Shown here: positions 12,722 to 25,400 of the stretch, piece after piece
Numbering within the stretch: the stretch's first letter is position 1
Layout of the letters: the number at the start of each line of letters is the position of its first letter
From: Phocoena phocoena
Taxonomy: Eukaryota; Chordata; Mammalia; Artiodactyla; Phocoenidae
Length of the DNA stretch: 64,000 nucleotides
Assembly: GCF_963924675.1 (NCBI RefSeq)
Contig: NC_089236.1
Span: 29,039,319-29,103,318 of the forward strand
Direction of reading: 5' to 3'
The notes under the pieces: generated by a model
The model's input: the letters and a program-made list of their open reading frames with translations, nothing else
Told to the model about the DNA's origin: nothing
The model's database searches: none
Made by a program: the position numbers and the translations under genes

Positions 12722-13195
12722 TATCATATATTATTCCACCGTAAAGGAAATCTTGCCATTTGTGACAAGGATGGAACTTACAACATTATTCTAAGTGAGA
12801 TGTCAGAGAAAGACAAATGCTGTATGATATCACTTATATGTGGAATCTGAAAAAGCTGAACTCATAAAAATAAGGAGTTGTATGACAATTAAGGGGGTTG
12901 AAAAATAGGAGATATGTTGTTTAAGAACACAAAATTGGAACTAGTAGATAAATAATTTCTAGAGATCTAATGCACAGCATAGTAAATATAGACAACAATA
13001 CTGTATTATAAACTTCAAAGTTGCTAAGAGACCAGATCTTATTTTCCCCATCACTAAAAAAGAAATGATAATTATGTGACATGATAGAGTTTTTAGTATA
13101 TTGCAATATGTAACTGTATCAAATCAGCATATTGTACACATTAAACTTACATAATGTCACATGTCAATTATATTTCAATAAAAATAAATTCAAAA
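12458..13195 (+). mobile_element. 3' part of the same old LINE-1, direct orientation
   Basis: Starts with the ccactatggaaaacagtatg block of the ORF2 C-terminus and continues through 'ccatcaacagatgaatgg' to an old L1 3' UTR ending 'tatatttcaataaaaataaa' near 13185. It contains a (TA)n expansion at 12674-12720 just after the 'aatgaagttgtg' block, where other copies read 'aagatgtggcacatatata'. The 5' neighbour is inverted, so the composite is one insertion of about 2.9 kb. No clear TSD remains. Confidence 0.85.
12674..12720 (+). repeat. (TA)n microsatellite inside L1
   Basis: About 23 TA units grown from the short 'catatata' of the L1 ORF2 3' region. Confidence 0.96.
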
Positions 13196-14360
13196 GGGAG
13201 AAAAAGCTTTCTTTGGGGATTATCAGCACAGGCTTTATGGATATAACTTGTTTTATGTGCTCAACTTCCATAGCTGTGGCAGACGTGACTTACTACAATA
13301 CAGATTACACAAATGAAGAGTTTAAGCTCACAGGAAGAAGAAAAGAAGAAAAGTAACCTGAAGGAAAGTAACTTGAGAAGACAAACAAAATGTGTCTTGT
13401 GTTTATTCATTTGATAAGCAAAATTTTTTTAATTTAATTTACATATATATTTATGTATTCCTATGGTCTTCAGTGAATTCTTATTTTTAGTTTTTAATTG
13501 TATATCCCTCCCTAGGTGTGAGATTAAAAGCAAAGTTTATATTAATTAGGGAAAATTCTGGTTGCATGGGAGGGTGATGTTTTTGGAGACATATATATTT
13601 GTTGCTCATGGTTATGGTGTATTATACATTATTATACAAAATAAAATATAAAAATAATCAATTATGACAGTTTTCATCAATTCTAATTTTTCTTCAGAAT
13701 ATATAGTAACTGAGCAATAAGAGAGGATGTTTTAATCTGGTAAATAGCATAAATATTTTAAAAAGATACTTAATAACATTTTTTTCTATTATACATAAAT
13801 GGACAATAAATGTCATTCTTAGGTAAATAAGATTTAAATGTAAATTCAACTATAATGTACATATTTCCAAAAAAGAACAAAAATAAACAGAAGCAGAACT
13901 ACATATAAAAATGGTTTGGAGAGAGACTAATGTTAAAAAAAGCAACATAAAAACAGAAAACTTAAAAAAATCCAATAATTCAGCTATTATAATGTCAAAA
14001 TAATTAATTTTTATTATTAATGATATTCTTTTGATAGTATAAAATAATAAAAATACAACTTTATCTTAATTTTAAACATCATTAAATACAATAATATTGA
14101 AAATGTAACAATGGTCATATATACTTACAATTATCAAACATATTGGTCAATGAAAGCCAGACACTAGAATTCTATCACCATTGATTAATTAACTGATATA
14201 TTTCTTATATTAATGAGATTATATCCTTGAATAAGATAATCCAAATAAACTAATGGAAAACAAAGGCAGCTCCATAAAAGTAGAGGCCCAGCTCCTTCAA
14301 AATAAACTTATGTTCATGTTTTTAAATATCCAACATTTTGTCATTTAACTCTAGTTCATG
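13196..14360. other. Very AT-rich single-copy stretch
   Basis: I see nothing recognisable. A 74-codon plus frame at 13132-13356 overlaps the end of the L1 and has no known motif. Confidence 0.5.
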
Positions 14361-15009
14361 TGCCTGATGAACAGTGAGGCCAAACAAACCAAAATATCGG
14401 AGCTTGGAGCAGAAAAATGTTTACTGTCGGGGTCAAGCCAGGAGAAGAGATGGCTCATGCTCAGAAAACCCAAACTCCCTGATGGGTCTCAGGGGAAAGT
14501 TTGAGTTTTTTAAAGGCAAATTTGGCAGGTGGGTTTCAGTTGTGTAACATTCTTCAGATTGGTTGGTGTTGAGGTAACAGGGCTGTGTTCCAGGAATCTC
14601 AGTCATCACCCATCTTGTTCTGACCAGTCTGGGGTACACATGCTTATGCTCACCCTGAAGTTACCATCCTCCACCTAGGTGGGGGCCTTAGTCTCTGTAG
14701 AAGAACTCAGATGTATGTATCAGATTTTATGTATATCCATAGAGTAGGATCCAGGAACCCTGCCCCATCACTTCAGCATTGTGACTTGACTGCCTTTCCT
14801 TTGTTTCTGCATTCCCTTATTCCCCTAATTAGTAACTATTTGAATCTGCTATTTGGAACTGGAGAATGGTTTAAGAGGCTGAATCCTTTATCTTACAAAC
14901 AAGAAGCAAAGGACATGGAAAGGCTTTTGTATTTGGGAGGGTTCCATAGAGTCCTGCTCAGTTTCACTTTGGGATCAAACACAATCTTAATATATCCCCA
15001 AGAATGACA
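14361..15009 (-). mobile_element. Probable solitary LTR, class I ERV-like, minus strand
   Basis: Read on the minus strand, the segment ends with a typical LTR 3' block. This is a TATA-like TTTAAAA near 14500-14510, then a polyadenylation-like AGTAAA near 14420, then the Leu/Ser-rich-looking 'ttctgctccaagctccgat' and 'tttggtttgtttggcctcac' text before the terminus at 14361. The 5' boundary near 15009 is inferred from a TG start. I do not see a TSD. No retroviral internal genes flank it. Confidence 0.6.
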
Positions 15010-15177
15010 ACCTAGGATTCTTTGCTTGTTAAAAGCTAGTTAGATGATACTGATGGATAACCAGATTTGAAAGTAATTATTATACCTCAAGTATTTGAAA
15101 TTACTTATTTAACAGGGGAAAACAGAGTAATTTGAGCTGGAGGTTGGCATAATAATGACAACTACAATAACATCAAG

Positions 15178-15243
15178 TGAGTCCTTACCAAGTTATAGGC
15201 ATTAACTTAAGTGCTTTATATGGATAAATCTTATTCAATCCCT

Positions 15244-15250
<7 letters not shown>
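15178..15250 (+). repeat. MIR fragment
   Basis: The text 'agtccttaccaagttatagg', then 'gcattaacttaagtgctttata', then 'cttattcaatcc' follows the order of the MIR core (cttactatgtgccaggcact, then aagtgctttacat). It is cut by the adjoining TA repeat. Confidence 0.55.

Positions 15251-15286
<36 letters not shown>
15251..15286 (+). repeat. (TA)n microsatellite
   Basis: 18 uninterrupted TA units. Confidence 0.96.
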
Positions 15287-15287
<1 letters not shown>

Positions 15288-17820
15288 TTTCACATTAAAA
15301 AGTTATTGGCAATGGAATGATTATAAATGCTGGAAACAAGAAAGTGTATCTCCAATGACCAAATGGAGTCTATCAGATCAAGCAGAGTCATGTGCTTTAA
15401 AAATCTGAAAACAACATTCTCTTGACATAATTAAAAGGGACCCCAATACTATATCCTAAAATAATTAGTAAAAGGCTAATAAAAATAAAGTGCTAAATAA
15501 AAATATTCTTCACAAATAATTTATATGACCTTTTATTTAGTGTTCATAGGTGCTTTGTTTTAAAGATTGAACATATTTTATTCAAATATTTATCTTATAT
15601 GATTAGCCTCTTGCCGTAGGCAAAATTATGAATGAAATGTTACAGTAAAAAGGGCAACATGAGTAATTATTTTTGGAAAAAAAAAAGCACTGTAAGTATA
15701 ATTATATTTGGAAAACACTGACCCGATGATAAACACAGTTTCTAAATGTTTCTAATGCACAGGTGTACACATGCTATTGCTGTTGTTAGAATATAGAAAC
15801 AGTTATGACCAATATTTTGTAGGTATAGTCCACTCTAAAGTTCACATGGATTATCATAAACACTAAATCAGTTCTACACACATACATACAAAACTTTATT
15901 TTTTGCTTTACAGAGGAGGCTGACTTAAGGTTGGCTTCTAACTTATTCTCTTTCACTGAAAGTCTAACTTCTTTAACTGGGTAAGAAGTTAGAGAAGTGG
16001 GTGGCAGAAATTTAATCAGGAAAAAAAATGTGTCAGGGATCTAGAATGAAGACGATCATCTTTCATGATGTGGACTCCTCTCCCAAGTTAAGGGGTCACA
16101 CTTCACTCTTAGATGATTGCCCAAACCTAGTTGAGGCTGACCTAGTCATAAGGTATAAGCTCTCTTGTGGTCTTTAATGTTGGACTATTTGTATTGTTTA
16201 ATCTAATTAATGGGGATATTTTGTAATCTTGAGAAGGTTAAGTAATTGCCAGAACTGCTGTTTCTTCCCTATAAATGGAGATATTCTTACCTTATGTGGA
16301 GGGTTTCTATAAGAAATAAAAATGTAATGGGAATAGCAAAGTACTGATACATAATAAATACAGAATAAGATTTTATTGTTATTTTTATTGTTTTATTTTT
16401 ACTATTAATATAGTTAGAATTAACATTTTAATTTTTTTATCTACTCATTTATACTTTTACTATCAAAATATTATTCAAATGTGGTTTGTTATGTATAGTT
16501 ATCACATAGCATAAATATTTGTTCATACCAAAGGATTTATGAAAACAAGCACTAGATCAGGTTCAGGCATTTACTATCAGTGTCCAAATGTACTTGTTTT
16601 ATTAAGACAGATTGTATTTTCTACATGTGTATAATAGAAATTATCTTCCTGACATATTTGAAGTTGCTTTTTGAAATTTCCAATTAGAAAACCCATATAA
16701 AAGCACAACGTGAATTCTACACTATACCAATTAAAGTCATCTTTATTATTGAGAAACTATTTTTGAAGATAAAAGTGGTAAATGTAAGGGCATTAAAATT
16801 ATCTTAGAATAGCTTTCATTGTAGGAGCTCATTTTCTTTTTCAAAAATGAGGCTATTTATTAATAGAGTTAAAAATAATTGCTTCTTTTTTACTGTCACA
16901 CAAATAATACCAATTGAAGTGATGGCTTATAGGCAAGTAAAACTAGATCCAATTGAACCTAAGTTTAAAATCACACACTGTAGTTGGAACAGTGGTCACT
17001 ATAGTGCTGTGCACTATCATGCACTTTTCTTTTTCTTCTATCTATTCCCACAAAGAAAATAAACATCAGTGGAGACATTACTTAGATAATACTATTCTGT
17101 CCAGTGAAATCACAAATAAATTAAATAACCATATGATTAGAATCTTGTACTTTATTTTATCAAATGGAGCATATTTAATAGTTATAACTCTTACTTAATG
17201 AAGTTGTAACAGGGAACTATATTTTCATGGTCACACTAAAATAAAATTCTTCAGGAAAATAGCTATGCATTTTAGTTGCTCTACTGAATGTGAGAATAGT
17301 CTAATAGCTAACTACTTCTACACATAAAAGCAACCATAAAGAAAACAAGGGTCAAATAGAGAATAAATAAAATTGTGAAGAGAATTTTTAAAGATGATGT
17401 TTTAAATTGAGAAATAAGGGTATTGAGAATTTTTTGTGCTATTGAATTCTATATTAATGGACAATGAGAAATGATTAAAAATTCTCAGCACAACTTCTAA
17501 AACAAAATGTTTAATGCAAATCATGCTATCATTACAAAAATTGCAAATTAATATTCACAATTATTTAGAAGAATTTAAGATATTTTGCCAATATTTTGGA
17601 GAGTTTTTCCGAAGAAACCAAATGGCTATAATACATGCAATAAGATCAATAAGTGGGAGTCAAAAGATGACTATACTTCCAATATACAATGAGTCCAGTC
17701 ACCCATCAGCTGACTAAAATAATAGCCATGAGAGAAATAAAGAAAATAAACAGGTAACCTCTCATTTAACACAAAACATTTGGTGAACATTATTGACATT
17801 TATTTAAAAACTCTGTCCTG

Positions 17821-18035
17821 GACTTCCCTGGTGGCACAGTGGTTGAGAGTCTGCCTGCTGATGCAGGGGACATGGGTTCGTGCCCCAATCCGGGAAGATC
17901 CCACATGCCGCAGAGAGGCTGGGCCCGTGAGCCATGGCCGCTGAGCCTGCGCATCTGGAGCCTGTGCTCCACAATGGGAGAGGCCACAACAGTGAGAGGC
18001 CTGTGTACCGCCAAAAGCAAGCAAACAAACAAACA
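17821..18035 (+). mobile_element. CHR-2 type SINE, plus strand
   Basis: A complete tRNA-derived SINE in forward orientation. The head starts gacttccctggtggcacagt. A Pol III A-box-like motif lies at about 17831-17843, and a B-box ggttcgtgcc at 17875-17884. The body contains the 'gccatggccgctgagcctg' segment. The tail is a short A/CAAA repeat at 18012-18035. The perfect 15-bp TSD aaaaactctgtcctg is at 17806-17820 and 18036-18050. This is the best-defined SINE in the window and serves as reference for the reversed copies. Confidence 0.96.
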
Positions 18036-18050
18036 AAAAACTCTGTCCTG

Positions 18051-19379
18051 CTACAAAGCTTTCTAATACATCAATCATTCCTAAAATATTTCATTTTACT
18101 AGTTCTATGTAAGATACTGTTACAGTTAAAGATGTTCTATATATTTTTATAAGATTAATCTAAGCTGAGTTCTTAGTTTACATACATTCTAATTACATAC
18201 ATTGTAATTAATTCTAATTACATACAATTGAAGAAAATGCAATCTATCTACTAAGTAAAGCAACTGAAAACCAAGGTTTTTGTTTTGTTTTGTTTTTTCC
18301 ATTTTGCCAGCAGGTCTTGACTTTAGTCCTAGGCAATTATGTTTTATTCCATCTTAAAATTCCAAAAGACTGGGAAAGACCTGGGGAAATATTTGAATCT
18401 AAGGTGTTTGTTATGTACCTGTCATTTTTATCCCTCACCACTAAAACTAGGTGTACATAGAACAATCTTGAAATATTCAATTAGAGTCATATATTGCCAC
18501 AGATAAATCATTTTGGAATTCTACCTCTATGTAGCTGAGGGAAATGATCAGAATACTTCAGAATCTGAAAGAAACCCATAGCATAATTTGTATTAAATTG
18601 CTCTCTTAGGAGATAAAGCTTTTAAAATAGCAGAAAATAGGAAGATGAAGCATTCACAGATGTGGTGTCTCCTTTTCTTCTCTGGGAATTTGCATTGGTC
18701 CTTCCTCACACTGCCTGGGGATCTGATAATCATGTCTCAATAGAAAGCACTTATACTGGCTATATCCTTGCTTTTATTCTAGAACTGTTTAGTCATACCT
18801 TGGCAAAAAACTGAGCCAAATGAACCAATATTTCTATATAACGCTTGAAAAGCAAAGTTTCAGATTACAGTAATAACTTTGATTATTAGCAATTATTAAT
18901 TAATAACTAATCAAATTGATAAGTAATAATTTTTATTATTTATTTTAAGTCCAGTTATACACATTTTTTCATGTAATCCTCACAAATACCTGCATATCTA
19001 ATTACTATTATCATATAAATTTTACATTAAGAGAACAAGTCTTAACATTGCCTGTATGAGAACTCAAATGTTTGATTATAAAGCCCATAATTGTGTTCTG
19101 ATAAGCAGTAACTATAAATATGCAGGGTCATATGTTTAGGTTTTCATATATTCTTTCCATATATATCACCAAACATATCCATTGGTTCTACATTAATATT
19201 CCAAGAAGTTAAAATTGGTTAAGACAAGAGAACTCAAAATACTGTGGTAGGAAACTATACTGAAACCAGGAGTGATTCACCAATAAATAATCTCAGCACA
19301 TAATTCAGTTAGATACGAGAGGATTTTGTTGTTGTTGTTGTATTGTTTAATTTGTTTTATATTTTTCTTTCTTTTTAAA
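18051..19379. other. AT-rich non-coding stretch
   Basis: A probable MIR lies at 18950-19110. Otherwise I see nothing recognisable. Confidence 0.5.
18950..19110 (+). repeat. Probable MIR fragment
   Basis: The block 'ttcatgtaatcctcacaaat', then 'attactattatcatataaat', then 'ttacattaagagaacaag' follows the MIR order (taatcctcacaac, then attatccccattttacagat, then gaggaaactgagg). It is diverged. Confidence 0.5.
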
Positions 19380-20493
19380 ATCTACCTGGGAATGAGGCTT
19401 GGAAAATGGCATCCCATAAATTTTGTTATGATGCATTTTCATTTTTATTCATCTAAAAATAATTTCTAATTTTCCTGTGTTTTCTTCCTTGACTCATTGA
19501 TTATTGTGTGTTTAATTTTCACACATTTACAAGTTTCCTAAATATTCTTATGGCATTGATTTCTAGTTTCCCTCAATTGTAGTTAGAGAATATACTTTGA
19601 ATGATTTCAATTCTTTTAAATTTTTTGAGACTTGTTATATGGTCTAACATACGCTCTATTATGGAAGAGTTCCATGTACACTTTTGAAAAGCATGTGCAT
19701 TCACCTGTAGTTTGGTGGAATGAACAGTAGATGTTATTAAGTATAACCAATTTATATTCTTGCTCAAGTCTTCTACTTCCTTGATGATCTTTTATCTAGT
19801 TTTCTATCCATTATTAAAAGTGGGATACTGAAATTTCCAATTATTATTTGTTATGTGTCTACATATCCCTTAATTTTTGTTAATTTTTGCTCCAAATATT
19901 TTGTTGCTTTGTTGTTAGGTGAATTTATGTCCAAAACTGTTATGTTTTCTGAAAGAATATACCCTTTTATCTTTGTAAACTGTCATTCTTTCTTTGTAAT
20001 AACAGTTTTCATCTTAAAGTGTATTTTGTTTGATATTACAATAGCCACTCTAGCTCTCTTTAGGGAACTGAATAAATGATATATATATAGTTTCCATTAT
20101 TTCACTTTCAGTCTATTTCTATCTTTGAAAGAAAAGATTTTCTCTTTTTGACAGCACATGATTTGATCTTCTTTTTCTTCTTTTATTTTTAATCCATTCT
20201 GGTAATCTCTGCCTTATAATTGGAGTAGTTAATCTAATAACACATAAATTTATTTTTAAAAGTTAGGATTTACATCTTTCTTTTTGCTATTCTTTTCTGT
20301 ATGTATTTGTTGTTGCTTTTATTGTTCCTCTCACTGCCTTCTTTTGTGTTAAGTAGTTATTTCCTGCTGTGCCATTTACATTCCCTTGTCATATCTTTTG
20401 CCATATTATTATATTTTTTTCTTAGCAGTTGCCCTGATAATTTCAGTGAACACTTTATATTATAAAAATCTAGATTCATATTAATATCAACTA
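19380..20493 (-). mobile_element. Ancient L1 (L1M/HAL1-like), ORF2 5' region, minus strand
   Basis: The T-rich text is the reverse complement of an ancient L1 endonuclease region. Recognisable words include 'tatggtctaacatacgct', 'ttcacctgtagtttggtgg' and 'ttatatctttgtaaactg'. It continues after the LTR insertion at 20494-20993. Many stops in all frames show it is inert. Confidence 0.7.
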
Positions 20494-20993
20494 TGAAAGG
20501 CAGAATAATGCCACCCCCTAGATGTCTGTACTGTAATCCCGACAACCTGTGTATATGCTAAGTTATATGACAAAGGGAACTTAAGTTCGCTGATGGAATA
20601 AAAGTTGCTAATCAACCGACCTTAAGATAGGTGTATTATTCTTGATTATTCAGTAGGGCTCAATGTAATCAGAAGGTTCCTCATAATGTAAAAGAAAAGA
20701 AAAGGCAGAAATGTCTTTTTCAGAGTGATGCATCATGAGAAAGAGTCAACTAGTTAGTGATGGCTTTGAAGATGGCAGGGAACCTTGGGCCAAGGAATGT
20801 GGAGACTCTGGAAAGTGGAAAAGGCAAAAAAAAAAAAAAATTCTCTTAAAACCTCCAGAAAGAATGCAAAGTTGCTGATATCTTGATTTTAGTACAGTGA
20901 GAATTCTGACTTACTTAACGGTAAGGTAATGTATGTGTTTTAAGTCACTAAGTTTGTGGTAATTTGTTACAGCCTAAATGGGAAACTAATACA
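20494..20993 (+). mobile_element. MLT1-like (ERVL-MaLR type) solitary LTR
   Basis: Recognisable blocks occur in order: 'ggcagaataatgccaccccc', 'gatggctttgaagatggcag', 'ccaaggaatg', 'cctccagaaagaatgcaaa', 'ttgatttta', and the end 'taagtcactaagtttgtggt' plus 'aatttgttacag...aaactaataca'. It interrupts the ancient L1. A second member of the same family is at 36508-37105. The precise family name is tentative, and no clean 5-bp TSD is visible. Confidence 0.7.
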
Positions 20994-22460
20994 CCAATTT
21001 AATTTCAGTAATCTCCAAAAATTATGCTTACATAAAGGTCCTTTCCCTCCTTCTTCCTGTGTATAGTTCTTGTCATACAAATTATGTCTTTGTTCGTTGT
21101 GTGCCAATCAATGCAGGTTTATATTTGTTTTATTCAGTTGTCATTTTAATCAGCCAGAAGAAGAAAAATACATTTATATATTCTGTTATACTTACCTCTG
21201 TAATTATTTCCTATTGCCCTTTCTTTCTTCATGGATCCAACTTACTATTTAGAGTTCTTTCTTTTAAGCTTGAAGAATTTCTTTTAGTATTACTTATAGG
21301 ATAGGTAAACTAGTGACATCTCAATTTTTCCTTACCTGTGAATGGTATGAATTTCTTCTTCATTCTTGAAGGGCCAGTTTTCTGAATGTAGAATTCTTGG
21401 TTAACTATCTTTTCATTCAGCACTTTGAATATGTCATTTTACTGACCTATGGTCTCTGTGGTTTCTGTTGAGAAATGAGCTGTTTATCTTACTGAAGATC
21501 ACTCTTATGTAATACATCATATTTCTCATGGTCCTTTCTAGGTTCCCTCTTTGTCCCTGGCTTTTGACAGTTTGATTATCACACATCTAGGCATAGATCA
21601 TTTTTATTTTATCCCACCTGGAGTTAATTAAGCTTTCAATTTCGGGCAGTTTCTGCCATTATTTTTCAAATATTTCCTAGGTTTTCTCTCTCATTTCTCT
21701 GGTATTTCCATGTGTGGGGCAATGCTCGATAGTGTCCCACAAGTCTGAGAATTTCTTCATTGTTCTTCCTTCTTTATTATTTCTGTTACTTAGAAAGCAT
21801 AATCCCAATTGATCTATCTTCAGTTTTGCTAATTCCTTCTTCTTTGTGCTTAAATGTGAGGTTGAGTCCCTGTAGTGAATTTGTCATTTTATTATTACAA
21901 TTTTTAGCTCAAGAATTTGTTTTTTTTTCTTTTTAAAAATGTGACCTCTTTATTGTCATTCTCTATTTAAAGAGTCAATCATTGTCATTTTTTTCTTTAT
22001 TTTGTGAACATAATATTCTTTACATTTTGTACATATTTATAGTAACTGATTATTGTCCTTGTCTAATAGGTACAATATCTGAGTTTCCTCAGTGACAGTT
22101 TCTGTAGGCTCATTTTTTCTGTTTATTTGTCACACTTTAGTGTTTACTTTTGTTCTTCATAATGTATTTTTGAAAACTGGACATTTAAAATAATCTAGTG
22201 TGCCAATTCTATTAATCAGAACCAACCATCCCAGTACTGAGTTTGTTTATTCTTGGTTGCTGTTGTTGTTGTTACTATTGTTTGTTTATTTTAGGGACTT
22301 TTCTTAACTAATTCTGTAAAGTCTGTATTATTTTACTAATTTTCAGAGTTCTGAAAAAGTTAATTTTTACCATTTTTTCTCATTGCTTTCATGGATGAGT
22401 AAACTTTCAGACATCCTTACTCAGGCATTTTGATGTATTTCTATCAGCATACATTTTTGT
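20994..22460 (-). mobile_element. Ancient L1 (L1M/HAL1-like), 5' continuation, minus strand
   Basis: Continues the element of 19380-20493 after the LTR. Words such as 'tttctgttgagaaatgagctg', 'tgattatcacacatctaggc' and 'cttaaatgtgaggttgagtc' match the reverse complement of the ORF1/5' part of ancient L1. The similarity fades near 22460. Confidence 0.65.
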
Positions 22461-25400
22461 TTCAGCAGAAAACCTCTAGGTGACCTAAGTAATTGAAGAA
22501 TATACAAAAGCCATTCATTCAGAGAAATTTAAGTGACTGAAAAAATAATTGGAATTTGAATTCCAGTTTGATACTTACCACTTTGCCTTTAGGAAGGAAT
22601 ACTCTTGTATTAGCATTGCTAACTTTAACTCCATGAATTAGGGCCTCTTCCTCCTCTAAAGACAGTAGCTAGCTAGTGTTTCTTGTTTACTTAGATTTTT
22701 ATTCAGTCAAGTCAATGTAGTTCACTTCTCATCTCTTGAAAGTGAATTTTAGAAGATCAAGTTAATCATGTTGTCAATAAATCATTGAATAACATATCCA
22801 ATTATAATTAAATCAAGCAGATACTTTTTATAGCTTTATTGTGACATAAAATAATTATTTGTTTTCTCCTGAATTTTCTCTCATATGCTGGATCCTAATA
22901 TATCCCAGGGAATGAATGCCATGGTGCCCTTTGTTTGATAATGGGAGCTTATTTATATTCTCAAAGAAAATTTCTCTACAAGTGTACTTTGGAACATATT
23001 GTGAACAAAAATGGAATGTGATTAATATTATTCTTTATGACCAAGATGATTGAGGGTTTACCATAGAAGAGAAGGGTATGGTAGACTACTCATACCTGAG
23101 TAGTTCTGTCATGCCTATGTGTGATATTTCAAGTCTGAATCTAGGCACTAAGAAGATTTACTTGGCAGATCTCATGGTGAGAAGCTGCCCTTCTCACATC
23201 AGATGTAGTATACAGACAAGTGCATTGCAGTTTTTGGAGAGAGTTGCAGTCAAGGACTCAGTCTTCTGCCCTCAAACCAGCCATTTTCAGACATATATAT
23301 GCACTCCTATCCCAGGTAACAAGGGTTTCACTGATGCATTATTCTCTACTTTGACTCAATACCTTTCCATTCCTAGCCTCTCTGCCCCCCGCCCCCCACC
23401 CCCCCCCCCCCGCTTTCCCTCAGCCCATGGGACCATAAAGAGATAAAAGCCCTTTTTTCAGGGATCCTTGGCCCTGAGATGATTACCCCTGTCTGCACTG
23501 CATCCACTTGACCTCACCAGGTACCATTCCATGGGAAAAAAACAGAACTCTGAGGAGCCAGAGCATCTTTTTGCCTCTTGCTTGTACTATCTCAGTGAAT
23601 GAAATCTTGATTGGAACTTGGATTGGTGTCCTATTTGATCACTTTAACACCTGCTTGTTTGAAAATACTTATTAAATCTCTCTCTCTTTTTTTTTTTTTT
23701 GAAATAGGATTAATGAGAATTGTAATTTGGGGTTCTACTGTATTCTTTAATGACATTTATTAGAATTATGTCTGTGAATGACTAGCTTAATTTTAAAAGT
23801 TATACTCAGTAACAGGTCACTTTATGGTTTGCTGAAAATTTTCCTTAGTCCACAGAAATTCAGTTTGTTTTTCTCTCTTCCCTCCTAAAGAATAAATTTC
23901 TGTCATAACAATCTTGTGAACTCTTTTATTGTTAATATCTCTACAAGTTTTCTAAGTCACTCATTATCAGAAACAGATTAGTGGAAAATTTAGAGAATTC
24001 ACATACTGAATACTAACCCTGAATACTGTCCTTTTCTGATTTTTTTCCTGCTTCTTAGGTCCACATTGTCTAGAACATGGTAATAATGCTATTGGATCAC
24101 TACTCAAATTATTTCTCTCTAGTCATTATGACTATACTATCAAATCAACCCCAAAGTTCTTTTATCATATAACTTTAATTTGCTTCTCTGGTATTTATTT
24201 GAGTGATGGAACCACAGCGATTATATTTCTAGTAGATTACTTTTCAGTGGACTTTGTAGTTTAGTTGTTCAGAATCATCCCATGAAAATCTGCTATTGAT
24301 AGCATTTTACGTTTTATGAAGTTAGGCCACAATTGTTTATAAAATTATGCATTTGTCAGGCTGGATTAAATCCTAATTACATAATTTGGACCACTTTGTA
24401 ATATTTTAGAATTTATCATTGAAATAATTTTACGTAGAACAGCATTTATCTCGCCTGTCATATGCAAACTCAATGGCTCTCCCTAATAACTCATAGAGTG
24501 ATCTCAAATGTGAATTCCACATTTAAATTTTTACTTTTAGGTAGATATTAGTAATAATGTCATAAATCTGGTACCACACATTCAGCAGTTTTACAGTCAT
24601 GGTAAATGTATACTCCTGAATAAGCCATAAGAGTATGACAACTTTTTGAGAAATATATTTATTTCATTTTATATAAAAATTCTCATAAATCTTTTTATCT
24701 GATGCATTGTATGCATTACATAGATTCTCTCAACCTTACCTGTCTTCCCAGTCACCAGTTACCACCTTTCTCATTGCACTCACTAGAGTTATTGAAGCCA
24801 CATCTAGCAAGAAAGTCTGCTACAGGTTCCACTGATACAGCTCTTGCATGGTTTTCGTAATACCCATTGTGCCTGGGGTTGATCCAAACAGACCCAAGAA
24901 ACTTTAGCTCCTCCCATATGTTTTATATTTAGATGTAGCACTATGCTAAAATGTGTCAAATCTGGCTTCCCTAGCAACTTCCTAAAGGGAACTGCAATCT
25001 GTAAGTGTGGAAGAAATTGGCTTTCTCTGAAACAAATTATGATCAGTGGAAATAGCAGAGAAGAGAGAACTGGGAAATTAATTATTTTTCTTTTCTTTCT
25101 TCAATAGAGAATTCTGAGACATAGCTTTTCTGTACAAGAGGCATCTTATATGATCAAGCAATGAGTCATGTTTTTTCATATCTCATAAAGCAGTGACCAC
25201 CTTAGTAGCATGGGACATGTTTATAATTCTGTACTTTATGTGACACTTTGCTTTTTCATAAATCTTTCAAATAAGTCTTCTTCCCAGCAGGGACAAAAAA
25301 ACCTTATGCTAATAATCAGCCTCAGCATCTGATTATAAGCCTAACAACCTTATAAAATGCACTTCATATAAAGTTTTTATAGATTTTCTCATTTGAAAGC

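Larger units (their letters stand above)
15010..17805. other. AT-rich non-coding stretch
   Basis: Apart from the MIR fragment and TA repeat near 15180-15286, I see no gene or clear repeat. Confidence 0.5.

Noticed and set aside
17821..17900. tRNA gene
   Set aside because: A- and B-box-like motifs are present, but this is the tRNA-derived head of a SINE with TSD and A-tail, with no foldable acceptor stem.
23078..23446. 122-codon plus-strand reading frame
   Set aside because: The C-terminal Pro-rich part comes from the poly-C tract. No family motif, no homologous look, and no splice or promoter context.
22990..23690. Possible LTR with TATA-like 'gagataaaagccc'
   Set aside because: No AATAAA at the right distance, no TG/CA ends and no TSD, so support is too weak.
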